Shown: in pieces, positions 1 to 11,343 of the stretch | Layout of the letters: every line of letters starts with the position of its first letter | Position numbering within the stretch: position 1 is the stretch's first letter | Assembly (NCBI GenBank): GCA_905221605.1 | Contig: CAJNDS010001358.1 | Coordinates: forward strand, 392,212-429,711 | DNA: 37,500 nt | From: Symbiodinium natans | Taxonomy: Eukaryota > Sar > Dinophyceae > Suessiales > Symbiodiniaceae | Direction: 5' to 3' | The notes under the pieces: generated by a model | The model's database searches: none | Told to the model about the DNA's origin: nothing | The model's input: the letters and a program-made list of their open reading frames with translations, nothing else | Position numbers and translations under genes: made by a program

Positions 1-28
1 AAACCCTAAACCCTAAACCCTAACCCTG
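1..28. repeat. CCCTAAA repeats at the left edge
   Basis: About 3.5 C-strand units open the window. The orientation is the one expected at a left chromosome end, but the tract is short and the same motif recurs throughout, so this cannot be called a true telomere. Confidence 0.8.
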
Positions 29-157
29 GTGGCTAAGAACTTCTGGCTTCCTGCTGAAACAGCAACTCCACTCTGCTTGGGCGCGGCTTTGGTCTTCGGG
101 TAGCTACATGGTCCCTTAGTCTCTTGTATACCCTTATATACACTTATATAATGATGG

Positions 158-501
158 TTTCGGGTTTAGGGTTTAGGGTTTAGGGTTTAGGGTTTAGGGT
201 TTAGGGTTCAGGGTTTAGGATTTAGGGTTGAGGATTTAGGGTTTAGGGTTTTGGGTTCAGGGTTTAGGGTTTGTGGCCGACTGCAGAACACTTTCAAGGA
301 GGTCAGGGACCATATTCAGGGCCCATAGGACTACCCTTAGATTTGGGCCCGACGGCGCGAATGATGGCAGGCCGTTCGGTCTCTTCCAGCAGCAGCCAGG
401 CAGCCATCCCAGGGTTTAGGGTTTAGGGTTTAGGGTTTAGGGTTTAGGGTTTAGGGTTTAGGGTTTCGGGTTTCGGGTTTCGGGTTTCGGGTTTCGGGTT
501 C
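158..501. repeat. G-strand telomere-like tracts with TTTCGGG block
   Basis: Degenerate TTTAGGG units run over 158-271 and again over 411-466, where they give way to five consecutive TTTCGGG units (about 466-500). The island between them (272-410) is not repetitive and contains a dispersed segment related to 26328-26384. Confidence 0.8.
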
Positions 502-740
502 TACTGTAGGCGTTTACGGCTGTGTAGGAGGAGAACTGCTTGCCAAGCTCAGAGGGGTTAAAATCCCAACTAGGCTAGACTTAGGATTGAAGGTTTAGGG
601 CTTAGGGACTAGACGCTGCGGTGCTTCTCGCACACAAAGAGGCCCGATAGTGTTTCAAGAGTTTCGGGGTCAGGGCCGAACCCATGTTGAGGTCCTTCTA
701 TTCCTATCACCTACCCTGAATAGGAGCACCTTTCAAGGCA

Positions 741-837
741 CCCTAAACCCTAAACCCTAAACCCTAAACCCTAAACCCTAAACCCTAAACCCTAAACCCT
801 AAACCCTAAACCCTAAACCCTAAACCCTAAACCCTGA
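741..837. repeat. CCCTAAA tract
   Basis: About 13 near-perfect C-strand units. The flanking islands 502-740 and 838-972 contain no recognisable gene. Confidence 0.9.
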
Positions 838-972
838 AACCTCAACACTAGGGGCAAGGCTGGTTGGCCGGCGCGTTGGGAAGAGCCAACCTGGAGACCG
901 CCAACTTCAGGCTCAAAACCCTCAATCCTGAAATCCTTGGCCTACACCCACCATCACCCTCAAAAAGCGAAG

Positions 973-1252
973 GATTTAGGGTTTAGGGTTTAGGGTGTAG
1001 GGTGTAGGGTTCAGGGTTCAGGGTTCAGGGTTTAGGGTTTAGGGTTTAGGGTTTAGGGGGTGAAGGTTCTGAAAGCCGAGGTGGCTACTACCGTACTTCA
1101 TAAGCCTTTGGCAAGCTGCAAGCCAAGGAGCTACGCAGTAGACACCGAAGCCTAAACTAAAAAAACCATCGTCAAAGGCAACATTTAGGGTTTAGGGTTT
1201 AGGGTTTAGGGTTTAGGGTTTAGGGTTTCGGGTTTAGGGTTTAGGGTTCAGG
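973..1252. repeat. TTTAGGG tracts
   Basis: Two G-strand tracts (973-1059 and 1185-1252) with TGTAGGG, TTCAGGG and TTTCGGG variants are separated by a 125-bp unique spacer. Confidence 0.8.
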
Positions 1253-1712
1253 GATAGTCAGAGGGGCCCGCAGTTTGTTTTGGAGCTGTGCAGCAGCTGC
1301 TACTAATAAATGATTGTGAAGATAATCATAATACGGCCCTTATAATCCTTTGGGAAGGGCCCCTAATTCTAAAAGCATAAGGTTTTCCCCGCTCATTACT
1401 TCGCTTGTATTAAAGGAGGCGTGAGCGTCTGAATGTTGTAAAAACCAAAAGCTGTAAGAAAACCATCAATCATAATTATGATGTTGACCGCGCCCTTAAA
1501 CTTTCTTAAAGCATAAAGCGGATATTGGATTTATCGTTCTCCTTTCACCCACAAAGTACTAATTTTAGGTGGAACAAGAAATTCATTTAACGAATGAAGT
1601 GAGTTCATGTAATCACGCGTGAGCTGCTGCTGCTTCGTCGCTGTTGACAACCAACGGACTTGTGGTCCATTCTGACAAAGAAGGCTTCTAGATTTCTTGG
1701 CAACATCGAACC
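1253..1712. other. Non-telomeric island, no gene recognised
   Basis: This 460-bp stretch lacks heptamer repeats and is more AT-rich than its surroundings. I see no long frame, tRNA-like structure or paired inverted repeat in it. Confidence 0.5.
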
Positions 1713-4700
1713 CCCCCTAACCCTAAACCCTAAACCCCAAACCCATAACCCAAAAAAACCCTAAACCCTAAACCCCAAACCCTTAACCCAAAAAAAACCA
1801 CGGGCGCGGGACGTCTTGCCCAGCGCTCCGTGCTGCGCCATGAGATCCTGAGCGACTCGTGGGCTAACGATTACCCAGACTAGGAGGATCCAGAAAGTAG
1901 ATCCCCTTAAGGGGGGGGTTTAGGGTTTAGGGTTTAGGGTGTAGGGTTTAGGGTTTAGGGTTTAGGGGTTCCTAAGCATGACTGAGTAGTAGTACAGGGT
2001 ACTAGTTGGGGACTCTACTTTTTGGATCCTCCCAGGGTTCACTGTTCTGGGCTTAGGGCCTCCGCGTGCACAATGAAAAGATCCACTCGGTACCCGGAAC
2101 CATCCCTTAACCCTCAATCTTAACAGCCCCCTAGATTCACACAGAAGTCCAAACCCTAAAAAACGGCAAACCCCAACCCCCCCTCCCCCCACCGAAAAAG
2201 AAAAAAAAAGTCCTAAAACCCTGCACCCTAAACCCCTAAAGCCCTCAACCCTCCAGTACGAACTCGACAACCCTAAACCCTAAACCCTAAAACCTAAAAC
2301 CCGAAACCCTAAACCCTAAACGATTGAGGCCCGCACGCCCAGGGAAGGCGTGGAGGAAGACGTGGTGGGGCCTCTAGGGCTTTAGGGGGGGGTGGTTTAA
2401 GTGGATTTTGTGGTTTGGGCTTCTGGGTCTGGGTTGGGGGGTTTAGGGTTTGGGGTTTAGGGTTTAGGGTTTGGGGTTTAGGGTTTGGGGTTTGGGGTTT
2501 GGGGTTTGGGGTTTGGGGTTTGGGGTTTTCTATTTTTGGAATTGAGGCTTTCGGGCCTTAGGCTTAAGTATATGGGGAGGTGGGTCTTGAGGAGGGGTTG
2601 GGGATTCATTGCGCCCTCAACTGTCCAGGGCAGTGGTGCTTGGACGAGCAGCTTGTTAGCGTTTCGAAAATCTTGGGAGGTGGGAAGTATCCTACACCCT
2701 ACGCCCCATAGCCCTGAACCCCCGCAACCCTAAGAACCCCAAACCCTAAAACCCGAAAGCCCTACAATATAAACCGACAACCCCCCAACCCGAAAACCTA
2801 AACCTTACACCCCAAACCCTAAACCCTAAACCCGAAACCCTAAACCCTAAACCCCAAACCCTCTAGCCCTCTAACACCACAGTCAAGTGGCGGCCTTGAT
2901 CTAGGCGCTTAGGGTTCGGGGGCTCTTGTGATGTTGGGGGGCTTAGGGCTTAGGGTTTGGGGGTTAAGGGTTTAGGGTTTAGGGTTTAGGGCTTAGGGCT
3001 TTAGGGCGTTTTGGAGGGCTTAAGGTGTGGATTGGGGGCTTAAGGTGTGGGACTTGGGGTGTGGATTTAGGGTCTAGAGCTTGAGGTTTAGGGTTTAGGG
3101 TTTAGGGTTTAGGGTTTAGGGTTTAGGGTTTAGGGTTTAGGGTTTAGGGTTTAGGGTTTAAGGGTTGAGGGTTTAGGGTTTAGGGTTTAGGGTTTGGGGT
3201 TCAGGGTTTAAGGGTTTTAGGGTTTAATTCAGGATGCGCCTGCTTCAGGGCCGGTGTAGCCCTTTGGTCTGCCAACCTGCAACCAGGGCTTTGAAGGAGG
3301 CCCGGGGTGGCCAGGGGGGGCGGGGGGGGGAGGGCCTGGTTTAGGGTTGAGGGTTTAGGGTTTAGGGTTTAGGGTTTAGGGTTTAGGGTTTTAGGCTTGA
3401 GGTTTTAGGGTGTCGAGTTTGGGGTTTAGGGTTTCGGGCTTAGGGGCTTGAGCCGGGGGGGGTGGGGTGTTAACTGCAAGGAATCTACTCTGTTCCTTGA
3501 AGCCAACAGAAGGGGGCCTCATAATGCTGATCAACCCCCATTGGCACGCTTGGGCATGTGCGCGGCTTGTCGATTGAGGGTTCGGGGTGGTTGAAGGGGT
3601 TGGGGTGGTTTCAGGTTTAGGGTTTACGGTTTAGGGTTTCGGGCTTGAGCGCGGTATGTGGCTTGCAATTCTTTTTTTGTTGGGAGGCGGGGGGGAAGGG
3701 ATGGTGGTGGGTTTGGGATGTTGGGCACCATGTGGGTGGCCATGCACTGTAAACGCCTAAGGCACTAAACCCACCCAAAACCCTAAACCCTTAACCCGCT
3801 AAACCTTCAACCCCCTAAACCCTTGAACCCCCGAAACCCTAAACCTAACCCTAAACACCTACATGACATGCAGAAACCCCCAAACCTTCCCCCCCCCTCC
3901 CCTCCCCCAAACACAAAACCCTTAAAACGAAAAGCACCTAAACACCTGAAACCTCGCAAACTCCAAAGCACTCAACCCAATGCTTAAGAAGCGCATTAAT
4001 CAAGCGAGTTAGGATTTAGGGCCAAGTTTAGGGTTTCGGGTTAAGGTTTTTAGGGTTCTACCAAACATAGCCCAAACCCATAAACCCCCAAAGCCCGCAA
4101 AGCTAGAGAACAAAATAAGCCAAAAACACAAACCCCTAAACCCCCTAACCCTCGAAACCCATAAAAACCCACAACCCCTGCGGCCCCTGAACCCGAAAGC
4201 CCCCAAAACGACCCCAAAAACGGTAAACCCTAACCGGCAAACCCTAAACCCTAAACCCTAAACCCTAAACCGTCAAGAATTGGGTGCCAAGGGGTGCCTT
4301 GAGCTGGCAGCCCAATAGCTCCACACCGTTGAGCCGGAGGCCGTTCGCAGCCTGCGGTTTTGGGTTTAGGGTTTAGGGTTGAGGGTTTAGGGTTTAGGGT
4401 TTAGGGTTTAGGGTTCCGGGTTAAGGGTTTAGGGTTTAAAGTTTAGGGTTCAGGGTTAAGGGTTTAGGGTTCAGGGTTTAGAGTTTAGGGTTCAGGGTTA
4501 AGGGTTCAGGGTTCAGGGTTTGGGTTTAGGGCTTATGGTTTGGGGTTTGAGGTTTAGGGTTTAGGGTTTAGGGTAGGGTCTAGGGTTTGGGGCTTTGGGT
4601 ATGGGGTTTGGAATTTAGGGTTTAGGGTTGAGCCCCCAGGGGCCGGGGGGCTTGGCAGGAGTGTGGGGCTTTGGGCTTCTGGGGCATGGGTCAAGGTTTG

Positions 4701-5100
4701 AGGGGCTTCATGGGGCTTTGGGGCTTTGGGGCTGTATGTACTTTGAGGGTTCCAGGGTTTTGGGGTTTTAGGTTTTGTGAGCTTAGGGCCTCAACCTCTC
4801 CGAAACCCTGAAGCCCGAAAGCTCCAAGCCTCTCGACTCTGTTTGGGGGTTTAAAACTTCAGGGGGGAGCTGAGGGGTTTGGGGCTTTCCGGTTCAGGGT
4901 TGCGACGGGTTTGGGGGTTTAGCGGGTTTGAGGTTGAGAGGTTGCAATGCTTCGCATCACGAAGTACCCAAGCCCGCTGCCTCTTCCGCTGTTCGGAACT
5001 CAACGAAAGCGAAGTTTGCGCCGCTACCTTCAAGGAAAAAATCACATGTGTCTTGCGCTGCTTGCTTGAAGGTCCATGTGCCGTAGGTATTTGACCCGTG
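1713..5100. repeat. Dense mosaic of degenerate telomere-like repeats in both orientations
   Basis: C-strand blocks (1713-1798, 2270-2322, 2809-2863, 3775-3860, 4220-4275) alternate with G-strand blocks (1917-1967, 2432-2527 with about ten TTTGGGG units, 2941-3003, 3086-3222, 3342-3390, 4356-4630). Much of the intervening sequence is itself a decayed form of the heptamer (GGGGCTTTGGG, CCCCCAAACC). Short frames here translate as Gly/Trp/Phe-rich repeats and are artefacts of the heptamer. No gene is supportable. Confidence 0.75.
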
Positions 5101-5256
5101 ATTCCAGTGATACTGCACTTTACTTCAAACTCGGCCCAGGACTAAATCAGGGGTTGGAATAGTTACGAAACATATTCCCTTGTAATTAGTCCCTTTAGAA
5201 TTACACGTTTAACAACCCCCGAAACCCTATTCTAATGATTCAGGCCCCTCTAGTAG
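5101..5256. other. Unique island beside a CCCTAAA tract
   Basis: This stretch is moderately AT-rich without a gene. Its right end (TTCTAATGATTCAGGCCCCT) reappears in altered form just past the next tract (TTCTAGTCATTAAGGCTCCT at about 5350-5370), as if the telomeric block had been inserted or duplicated between related flanks. Confidence 0.45.
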
Positions 5257-5348
5257 CCCTAAACCCTAAACCCTAAACCCTAAACCCTAAACCCCAAACC
5301 CTGAACCCTAAACCCTAAATAAACCCTAAACCCTAAACCCTAAACCCT
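5257..5348. repeat. CCCTAAA tract
   Basis: About 12 C-strand units, with one imperfect join (CCCTAAATAAACCC). It lies between two related flanks. Confidence 0.85.
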
Positions 5349-5485
5349 GTTCTAGTCATTAAGGCTCCTACATTCCGCCGCGGAGGTTTCGGGCTTCAGG
5401 GCTTCGTGGAAAGTCCGGCCACTTCGACCCTTCCCCGCCCTAAAGCTAAGCAACCTCGGGTGGGCACTGCAAGGGCTCCAGGGAT

Positions 5486-5823
5486 GGGTTTAGGGTTTAA
5501 GGTTTAGGGTTTAGGGCTTAGGGTTTAGGGTTTAGGGTTTAGGGTTTAGGGTTTAGGGTTTAGGGTTTAGGGTTTAGGGTTTAGGGTTTAGGGTTTAGGG
5601 TTTAGGGTTTAGGGTTTAGGGTTTAGGGTTTAGGGTTTAGGGTTTAGTGTTAGGGTTTAGGGTTTAGGGTTTAGGGTTTAGGGTTTAGGGTTTAGGGTTT
5701 AGGGTTTAGGGTTTAGGGTTTAGGGTTTAGGGTTTAGGGTTTAGGGTTTAGGGTTTAGGGTTTAGGGTTTAGGGTTTAGGGTTTAGGGTTTTGGGTTTTG
5801 GGTTTTGGGTTTTGGGTTTTGGG
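5486..5823. repeat. Long TTTAGGG array ending in TTTTGGG units
   Basis: About 43 consecutive G-strand units, almost perfect apart from one TTTAGTG unit near 5644-5650. It ends in five consecutive TTTTGGG units (about 5788-5823). It is the second longest array in the window. Confidence 0.95.
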
Positions 5824-6889
5824 TTCCGGGTTTACCTAAGGTTTAAGGTTCAGGGATATCTGAGAGGAGAGGCGCTGCGGGAATTCTCGGGCGGGAAAGC
5901 ACTCCATGGATCCTTTGGGATACTTTGGGAATGGGCTTAGGGGCATGGGCACTCCAGAGCACTGGAGACCCACACGTGGAGAGCTTAAAATCTAACACGC
6001 CCCCAGACCCAGGGTTAGGGAACAAAAGAACTAGAGACCTTTTTTCAAGGGCTTCCAACCCTAAACCCTGATTCTCCAAAGGTGGGCACTCGGCGGGCCT
6101 CTCTGTGCTGGATTTTACGAGGGATTCTACGCGTGTTTTCGTGTCCTCTGAACCCTAACCTGGGGGTTAAGGGCCCCTCTTGCTTCTCTCCTGCCAAGGG
6201 AAGATCACAAAGAGCAGAGCTTAACCCAAACCGAGTTTACGAACATTGAAGTCACAGCAGCGGAAGAGTTTGACAGCAAGGGATGCTGTCACGCACATAA
6301 TACAGGGTTTAGACGTTTGGAGGTTCAGGGCACATAGTAACCAATTCTAACTGTACTTATAACTGTACTTATAACCCTATTAGGGCACTTAATGGGCTTA
6401 TAAGTGGGAGAGAAGTACAATTATAATTGGTTAATAAGTACAATGAACCTCCAAGGGAGTTGTGAGCAGCAGGCTTAAGCCGGGTTTGAAGCATCAGCCC
6501 TGTCGTATGCTTTCGGGTATGCGGTTGAAGTACCTAAACCCTAAACCCGGGACACCCAGTGCACCTCCCATCGTGCAGCCGACGACCTTAGCTTGCTTGG
6601 GGTTTGGGGGTTCGGGTTTGGGAAACGGGGGAGGCGGGTTCTGGAACGTTTTGGGACTGAATGTTTACTGTTTGGGGGTCCGGCGGATGTTCTCAAAAGG
6701 ATCATCTTTCCGAGCAACCTTCGGCAAAAAGGAACAAAGCCGCAGAGGTGCGCTAAGGACTGAAAGTCCTGAAACCTAACCAAGCTGCAAACCTCAACCC
6801 TCAGATTTGTGCCGTTCGGGGGGGCTTCGTGTGCACTTCCCAAGATCTCCGCCTCCGAAGCCCGAAACTAAACCATGGAAACTACCTGG
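5824..6889. other. Largely unique island containing a hairpin element
   Basis: About 1 kb with only scattered heptamers. Frames of 78-105 codons overlap on opposite strands and resemble nothing known, so I do not call genes. The hairpin element at 6317-6454 is the clearest structure. Confidence 0.5.
6317..6454. mobile_element. Hairpin element, GAGGTTCA family, copy A
   Basis: TTGGAGGTTCA (6317-6327) is mirrored by TGAACCTCCAA (6444-6454). Inside, TAACCAATTCTAACTGTACTT pairs imperfectly with AAGTACAATTATAATTGGTTA. The 138-bp fold-back looks like a small non-autonomous DNA element (MITE-like) and shares its end motif with copies at 9.9 and 11.0 kb. Confidence 0.65.
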
Positions 6890-7003
6890 GGTTTAGGGTT
6901 TAGGGTTTAGGGTTTAGGGTTTAGGGTTTAGGGTTTAGGGTTTAGGGTTTAGGGTTTAGGGTTTAGGGTTTAGGGTTTAGGGTTTAGGGTTTAGGGTTTA
7001 GGG
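6890..7003. repeat. TTTAGGG array
   Basis: About 16 perfect G-strand units. They are followed by a short spacer and the junction GTCCGGCGCCCCTAAACCC (7021-7039), which recurs at 24896-24914. Confidence 0.95.
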
Positions 7004-9160
7004 TGACGGGTGACCCTTTAGTCCGGCGCCCCTAAACCCAAAACATCCCACCACCCTGGACGACGCAATCCCTGCTTTCTACACCCTATATTCCCTCCCT
7101 CTAGGCGATTGGGCCTTACAGGTATAGGTACACTATCCGGAGGGGGGCTTAACTTTTACGTAAAATTGAACCAACAAGCCCAACAAGCCCTTGCGAGACT
7201 GCGAGACCCCTAAACCCGTCACCCCAAATCAACAGGCAACAAGCCTGGAGAAATATTTGGTAACAAGCCGCAACTACCCTAAACGACCCCTAAACCTTAA
7301 ACCCTAAACCCTAAACCCGAAACCCTAAACCCTAAACCCTAAACCCTAAACCAACAAGCCTTGGGCCCAAACCGGCTCTCCAGGGAGAGTATTCACTTTT
7401 ACGGCCACAGCGACCTGCCAGAGGCGTGCGATAGGCAACCCTAGACCCTAGACCTTAAATCCTATACCCTAAACCCTAAACCCTAAACCCTAAACCCTAA
7501 ACCCTAAACCCTAAGCAAGAGGCGTTGGGGTTTCGGGTTAAAGGGAAGAGAAGGAACCACCCTTCTGTGGGTTGCCTCGGGTGCCTAAGGTGCCCTAGGG
7601 TTCAGGGTTTATGGGGTTAGGGTTTATGGGGTTAGGGTTTAGGGTTTAGGGTTTAGGGTTTAGGGTTTAGGGTTTAGGGTTTAGGGTTTGGGGTTTGGGG
7701 TGTGGGTTTAGGGTTTAGTTTGGGGTTTTGGGCCCCGCACACAAGTACGAAAGAAACCACTACGGGCACAGCTTTCAATCTGTAATCCCAGAGGTGTTAA
7801 TGCAGGAACCTGATGTCCGTCCCGAAACCCTAAACCCTGAACCCTGAAGCCTAAACCCTAAATCCTAAACCCTCCCATAACCTGGGCCCTTGTTCAGGAG
7901 CTTCGTGGTTGCCTCTATGTGGTTGTTGTTGTTGAAGCTCCAAAACAGGAAGGAGCGGACGAGGTACCATCTTGGTGCTCTAGGAATAAGGTTTAGGCGG
8001 TTTAGGGTTTATAGGGTTCAGGGCTTAGGGCTTAGCGTTTAGGGTTTAGGATTTAGGGTCCCGGACGCCACAGCTCGAACCTAGCGCGTCTGTTCCGAAG
8101 TTCAAGGCTTGCGGTTTTGAGGCTTGGTGCTTACCCTAAAGCCAAAACCGTGAACCCTAAACCCTAAACCCTAAACCCTAACCCCTAAACCCTATACCCT
8201 ACACCCTAAACCCTAAACCCAGTGAGTTTCGCCATCGCGCTTCAGGGGTCGAACCAGCTACATTTGCAGCGTGCGGCGCCCTATGATACACCGAGGGGCG
8301 GCCCTTCTCTCTCCGCTAGAGAGCCATGGCCAAACACTCACAGATAGCCCTGAACCCTGAACCCTGAACCCTGAACCCTGAACCCTGAACCCTGAACCCT
8401 GAACCCTAAACCCTAAACCCTAAACCCTAAACCCTAAACCCTTGAAAGCTTCGAATCAAAGCCCAGCCACTCCAGGACTGTAAATGCCCTCACCCCTAGA
8501 CTCCATCCTCAACACATCGGAAACCCTAAGCCCTACCGCACCCTCACAGCAGGAACTGTGGGCGCTGGACGCCCATGAGCTACTGTTGGGTTTAGGGTTT
8601 AGGGTTTCGGGTTTAGGGTTTAGGGTTTAGGGTTTAGGGTTTAGGGTTTAGGGTTTAGGGTTTAGGGTTGAGGGTTTAGGGTTTAGGGTTTAGGGTTTCG
8701 GGTTTAGGGTTTAGGGTTTCGGGTTGAGGGTTTAGGGTTTAGGCTGGCACCCGGAACAGTTCCTGCACCTCAAGAAGCCGGGGGTGAACAGTCCACGCAA
8801 GCGCCACTTCAGGAGCCGAGGCTGAGAGCGTCGGGGAACCCTAAACCCTAAACCCTAAACCCTAAACCCTAAACCCTAAACCCTAAACCCTAAACCCTAT
8901 TTGAACAAGACATCTGAGAGTTGGGCTGGAAGCTGAGGCGACCGGAAACCCCAAACCGAAAATCTCTCAAGTCTCAAGTCCCGGGCCCTAAACCCTACTA
9001 CTGCCGCCTTGCGCACCGGCCAACCAATCAAGTGGAATCAGGCTTGAGGGGGGGGGTTAGGGTCTAGAGTTTAAAGGATTTAGGGGGCCTTCTTGTTTGG
9101 AAATCGGGTTCGGGGCTCAACGTGCTCTCTACAGCTTCTTATGGTTCCACCCTAACCCCT
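7004..9160. repeat. Mosaic of telomeric tracts and short unique islands
   Basis: C-strand tracts occupy 7283-7352, 7452-7513, 8151-8220, 8347-8443 (first half about eight CCCTGAA units, second half CCCTAAA) and 8837-8899. G-strand tracts occupy 7629-7690 and 8587-8743. The island 8481-8594 is duplicated at 25016-25130. No gene is recognised. Confidence 0.8.
8481..8594. repeat. Duplicated island, copy 1
   Basis: About 114 bp, beginning ATGCCCTCACCCC and ending GAGCTACTGTTGGG, matches 25016-25130 with only a few differences. In both places C-strand repeats lie on the left and G-strand repeats on the right, so the unit moved or duplicated together with its telomeric borders. Confidence 0.9.
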
Positions 9161-9161
9161 A

Positions 9162-9252
9162 ACCCCTAAACCCTAAACCCTAAACCCTAAACCCTAAACC
9201 CTAAACCCTAAACCCTAACCCTAAACCCTAAACCCTAAACCCTAAACCCTAA
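9162..9252. repeat. CCCTAAA tract
   Basis: About 13 C-strand units with one CCCTAACCC contraction. It is separated from the next G-strand array by a 150-bp unique island. Confidence 0.9.
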
Positions 9253-9400
9253 CGGAGCTCCTTCGTCCCAAGTGCCACTGCGGGACAGGTGAAACGCATC
9301 CTCCGTCCCACCAGCCCAACTACGGGCAGCTTTGGACCGGCCCCCGAGAACTTGAAACCCCAAAACTTGAAAAAAACAATCCCCTTATGCTAACATGATG

Positions 9401-9489
9401 AGGTTTAGGGTTTAGGGTTTAGGGTTTAGGGTTTAGGGTTTAGGGTTTAGGGTTTAGGGTTTAGGGTTTAGGGTTTAGGGTTTAGGGTT
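9401..9489. repeat. TTTAGGG tract
   Basis: About 12 perfect G-strand units, followed by degenerate TTGAGGG forms to about 9520. Confidence 0.9.
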
Positions 9490-9900
9490 GTGGGTTGAGG
9501 GTTGAGGGCTGAGGGTTGTCCTTCATAGGGATTCTAGTACTCCCCTAGTATAATCCCTATAACGGGGACATCCCAAGCCTAAACCTTACACCCAAAACAT
9601 TCGGGCGGCTTACGATCTTAGGGGCACATACGTTCCTGGGGTCCTGATTATATGGGTTTATCCTACTATTGGGGGGGTCTATTTTAGGGTCGCCCCTATT
9701 TTCGCAAACCCCCCAGTAACAAGACCATAATCCCCAAAATACCATAGACCCTCCAAGATTGATTCAGTCACTGCCTGGGCTGGTGGTGAGGGTTGGGAGA
9801 GGCCCTGAGCGCAAATGCGCAAAAGCCATGCATTGGGGTGTTCCCCCGTATACTAAGCAGTCCTTAATAGGGAGTATAATTGGGGGTACTGTAATCCCTA

Positions 9901-9964
9901 CTTGGAGGTTCATGGTACTTATAGTACAGTTACAATTGATCAATATGTGCCATGAACCTCCAAG
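9901..9964. mobile_element. Hairpin element, GAGGTTCA family, copy B
   Basis: CTTGGAGGTTCATG (9901-9914) and CATGAACCTCCAAG (9951-9964) are perfect inverted repeats. An outer, weaker pair (AGCAGTCCTTA near 9857 and AAGGACTGTTA near 9969) suggests the full element spans about 9857-9980. Confidence 0.7.
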
Positions 9965-11003
9965 TATCAAGGACTGTTAGCATAAAGGGGAACATCCCAA
10001 ACCATGCACTTGCAAGAGGACTCGTTTAACTCAAGCTCCCTTGTGGGAGACAGAGCGCAAAGCGGGGCTGTTATCAACACTAGTTGCGCGGGCTTAGGGT
10101 TCCGGGTTTAGCGTTCAGGCTTCGGTTGATGGAGGATTCCGCGTGGACACTCGGAACTTCAGCGCTGGGGCGCTGCCTGCGGCTAAAATTCCGCGGAGCA
10201 GCTCGACTTCACGGCCCTCGACCAGGCGCTGTGCGCGGGCGAAGGGGGCTTTCGTGGCTTTGGGTCGAGGATTCCAAACCCTAAATCCTAAACCCTACAT
10301 TCCATGAAGCGACGAAAGGCTCTCCAGACAGAGAAAAGCCAGACAATGTTGGAATGGCCCAAACCCTAAACCCTAAACCCTAAGCCCTGGACCCACACAA
10401 GACTATGTCACTATGTGTCATAGCTTCAAGGCGGGCCTGGCGCCGCTTTCAGAAGTGCACGGCTTTCTACTTGGGAGGTCTAGAGCTTTCTACTTGGGAG
10501 GTCTTGAGCCGTTATCTTCCCCCCAAGGCACCTGGCACGCCGTCTGCACCTTGGCTTTGAAGGTGAAGGGCCATCGGAGAAAAAGTGGTCTCCAAGCGAT
10601 TGCTGGAGACTTGGCAGCAGGATTCGCCTGCCCGAAAGTCTTTTGACCCCGTTTATGATGGCGATATGATGGTCCCTTTTCCACTATGCATATAGAAATA
10701 TTATACAGCTGTAGGAGTGACCTTGCCTTTTCAACGTTCGGGTGAACACTTAAGTCCTTCACATCACTACTCCTGCGGACGTGGGTGATCCTGCATGCAA
10801 CTGCTCCCCATCACTGCTGCGCAGCTAAACAGGAGAGTGAGATCCCACTGACACCTCGAAGTCATTTCAAGCCGAAGGTTTTCGGGCTTTGAGTTAGAGT
10901 TTCGGGCTTAGGGTTTAGGGGTTAAGGCTTAGGGGTGCGGATTCTGCCGCATCGGGTCCCGACGTAGGGACTGGCTGGACACAGCCGACTCCATGGTGCA
11001 TCT

Positions 11004-11097
11004 CTACTTGAAGGTTCATTTTTTGTAGTTATCAGCAGAGTTCTAAGTAAGATGACCCATGTTCGACCTCTCATACCCCATATGAACCTTCAAGTAG
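11004..11097. mobile_element. Hairpin element, GAGGTTCA family, copy C
   Basis: CTACTTGAAGGTTCAT (11004-11019) and ATGAACCTTCAAGTAG (11082-11097) are perfect 16-bp inverted repeats around a 62-bp interior unlike that of copies A and B. The shared arm CTTGRAGGTTCA ties the three together. Confidence 0.7.
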
Positions 11098-11343
11098 GGT
11101 GGGTCAGATGTGAAAAGGCTCTCCGCCAAAGAGACTGTCAAATCTCTTCAAACCTTAAAAGTCCAAACGCCCTGAGTACCTAGCTCTCCCTCCCCCCCTG
11201 CAACTTACGAAAAGCAAGGGTCTAGGGATTAGGGCTTAAGGATTAGGGTTTAGGGTTTAGGGATTAGGGTTTGGGGGTTTAGGGTGGCAAGGGACTTGAA
11301 CCCCTAAAGGCGTCGGCTGTATCTGCCCACCAGCCTTGAAACA

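Larger units (their letters stand above)
9490..11343. other. 1.8-kb island with few heptamers; two hairpin elements
   Basis: The island contains hairpin copies B and C and a 55-bp segment (9661-9714) related to 12123-12175. Overlapping frames of 62-90 codons exist on both strands, none with a recognisable motif. I see no gene. Confidence 0.5.

Noticed and set aside
1-28. True chromosome end at the left edge
   Set aside because: There are only about 3.5 units, and identical short tracts occur throughout, so the end cannot be told from an interstitial tract.
2485-2733. Gly/Trp/Phe-rich frame beginning MGFGVWGLGFGVWGF
   Set aside because: It is the translation of TTTGGGG repeats; no coding evidence beyond an open frame.
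4356-5823. CRISPR-like array of short direct repeats
   Set aside because: The repeats are contiguous telomeric heptamers without unique spacers of constant length.
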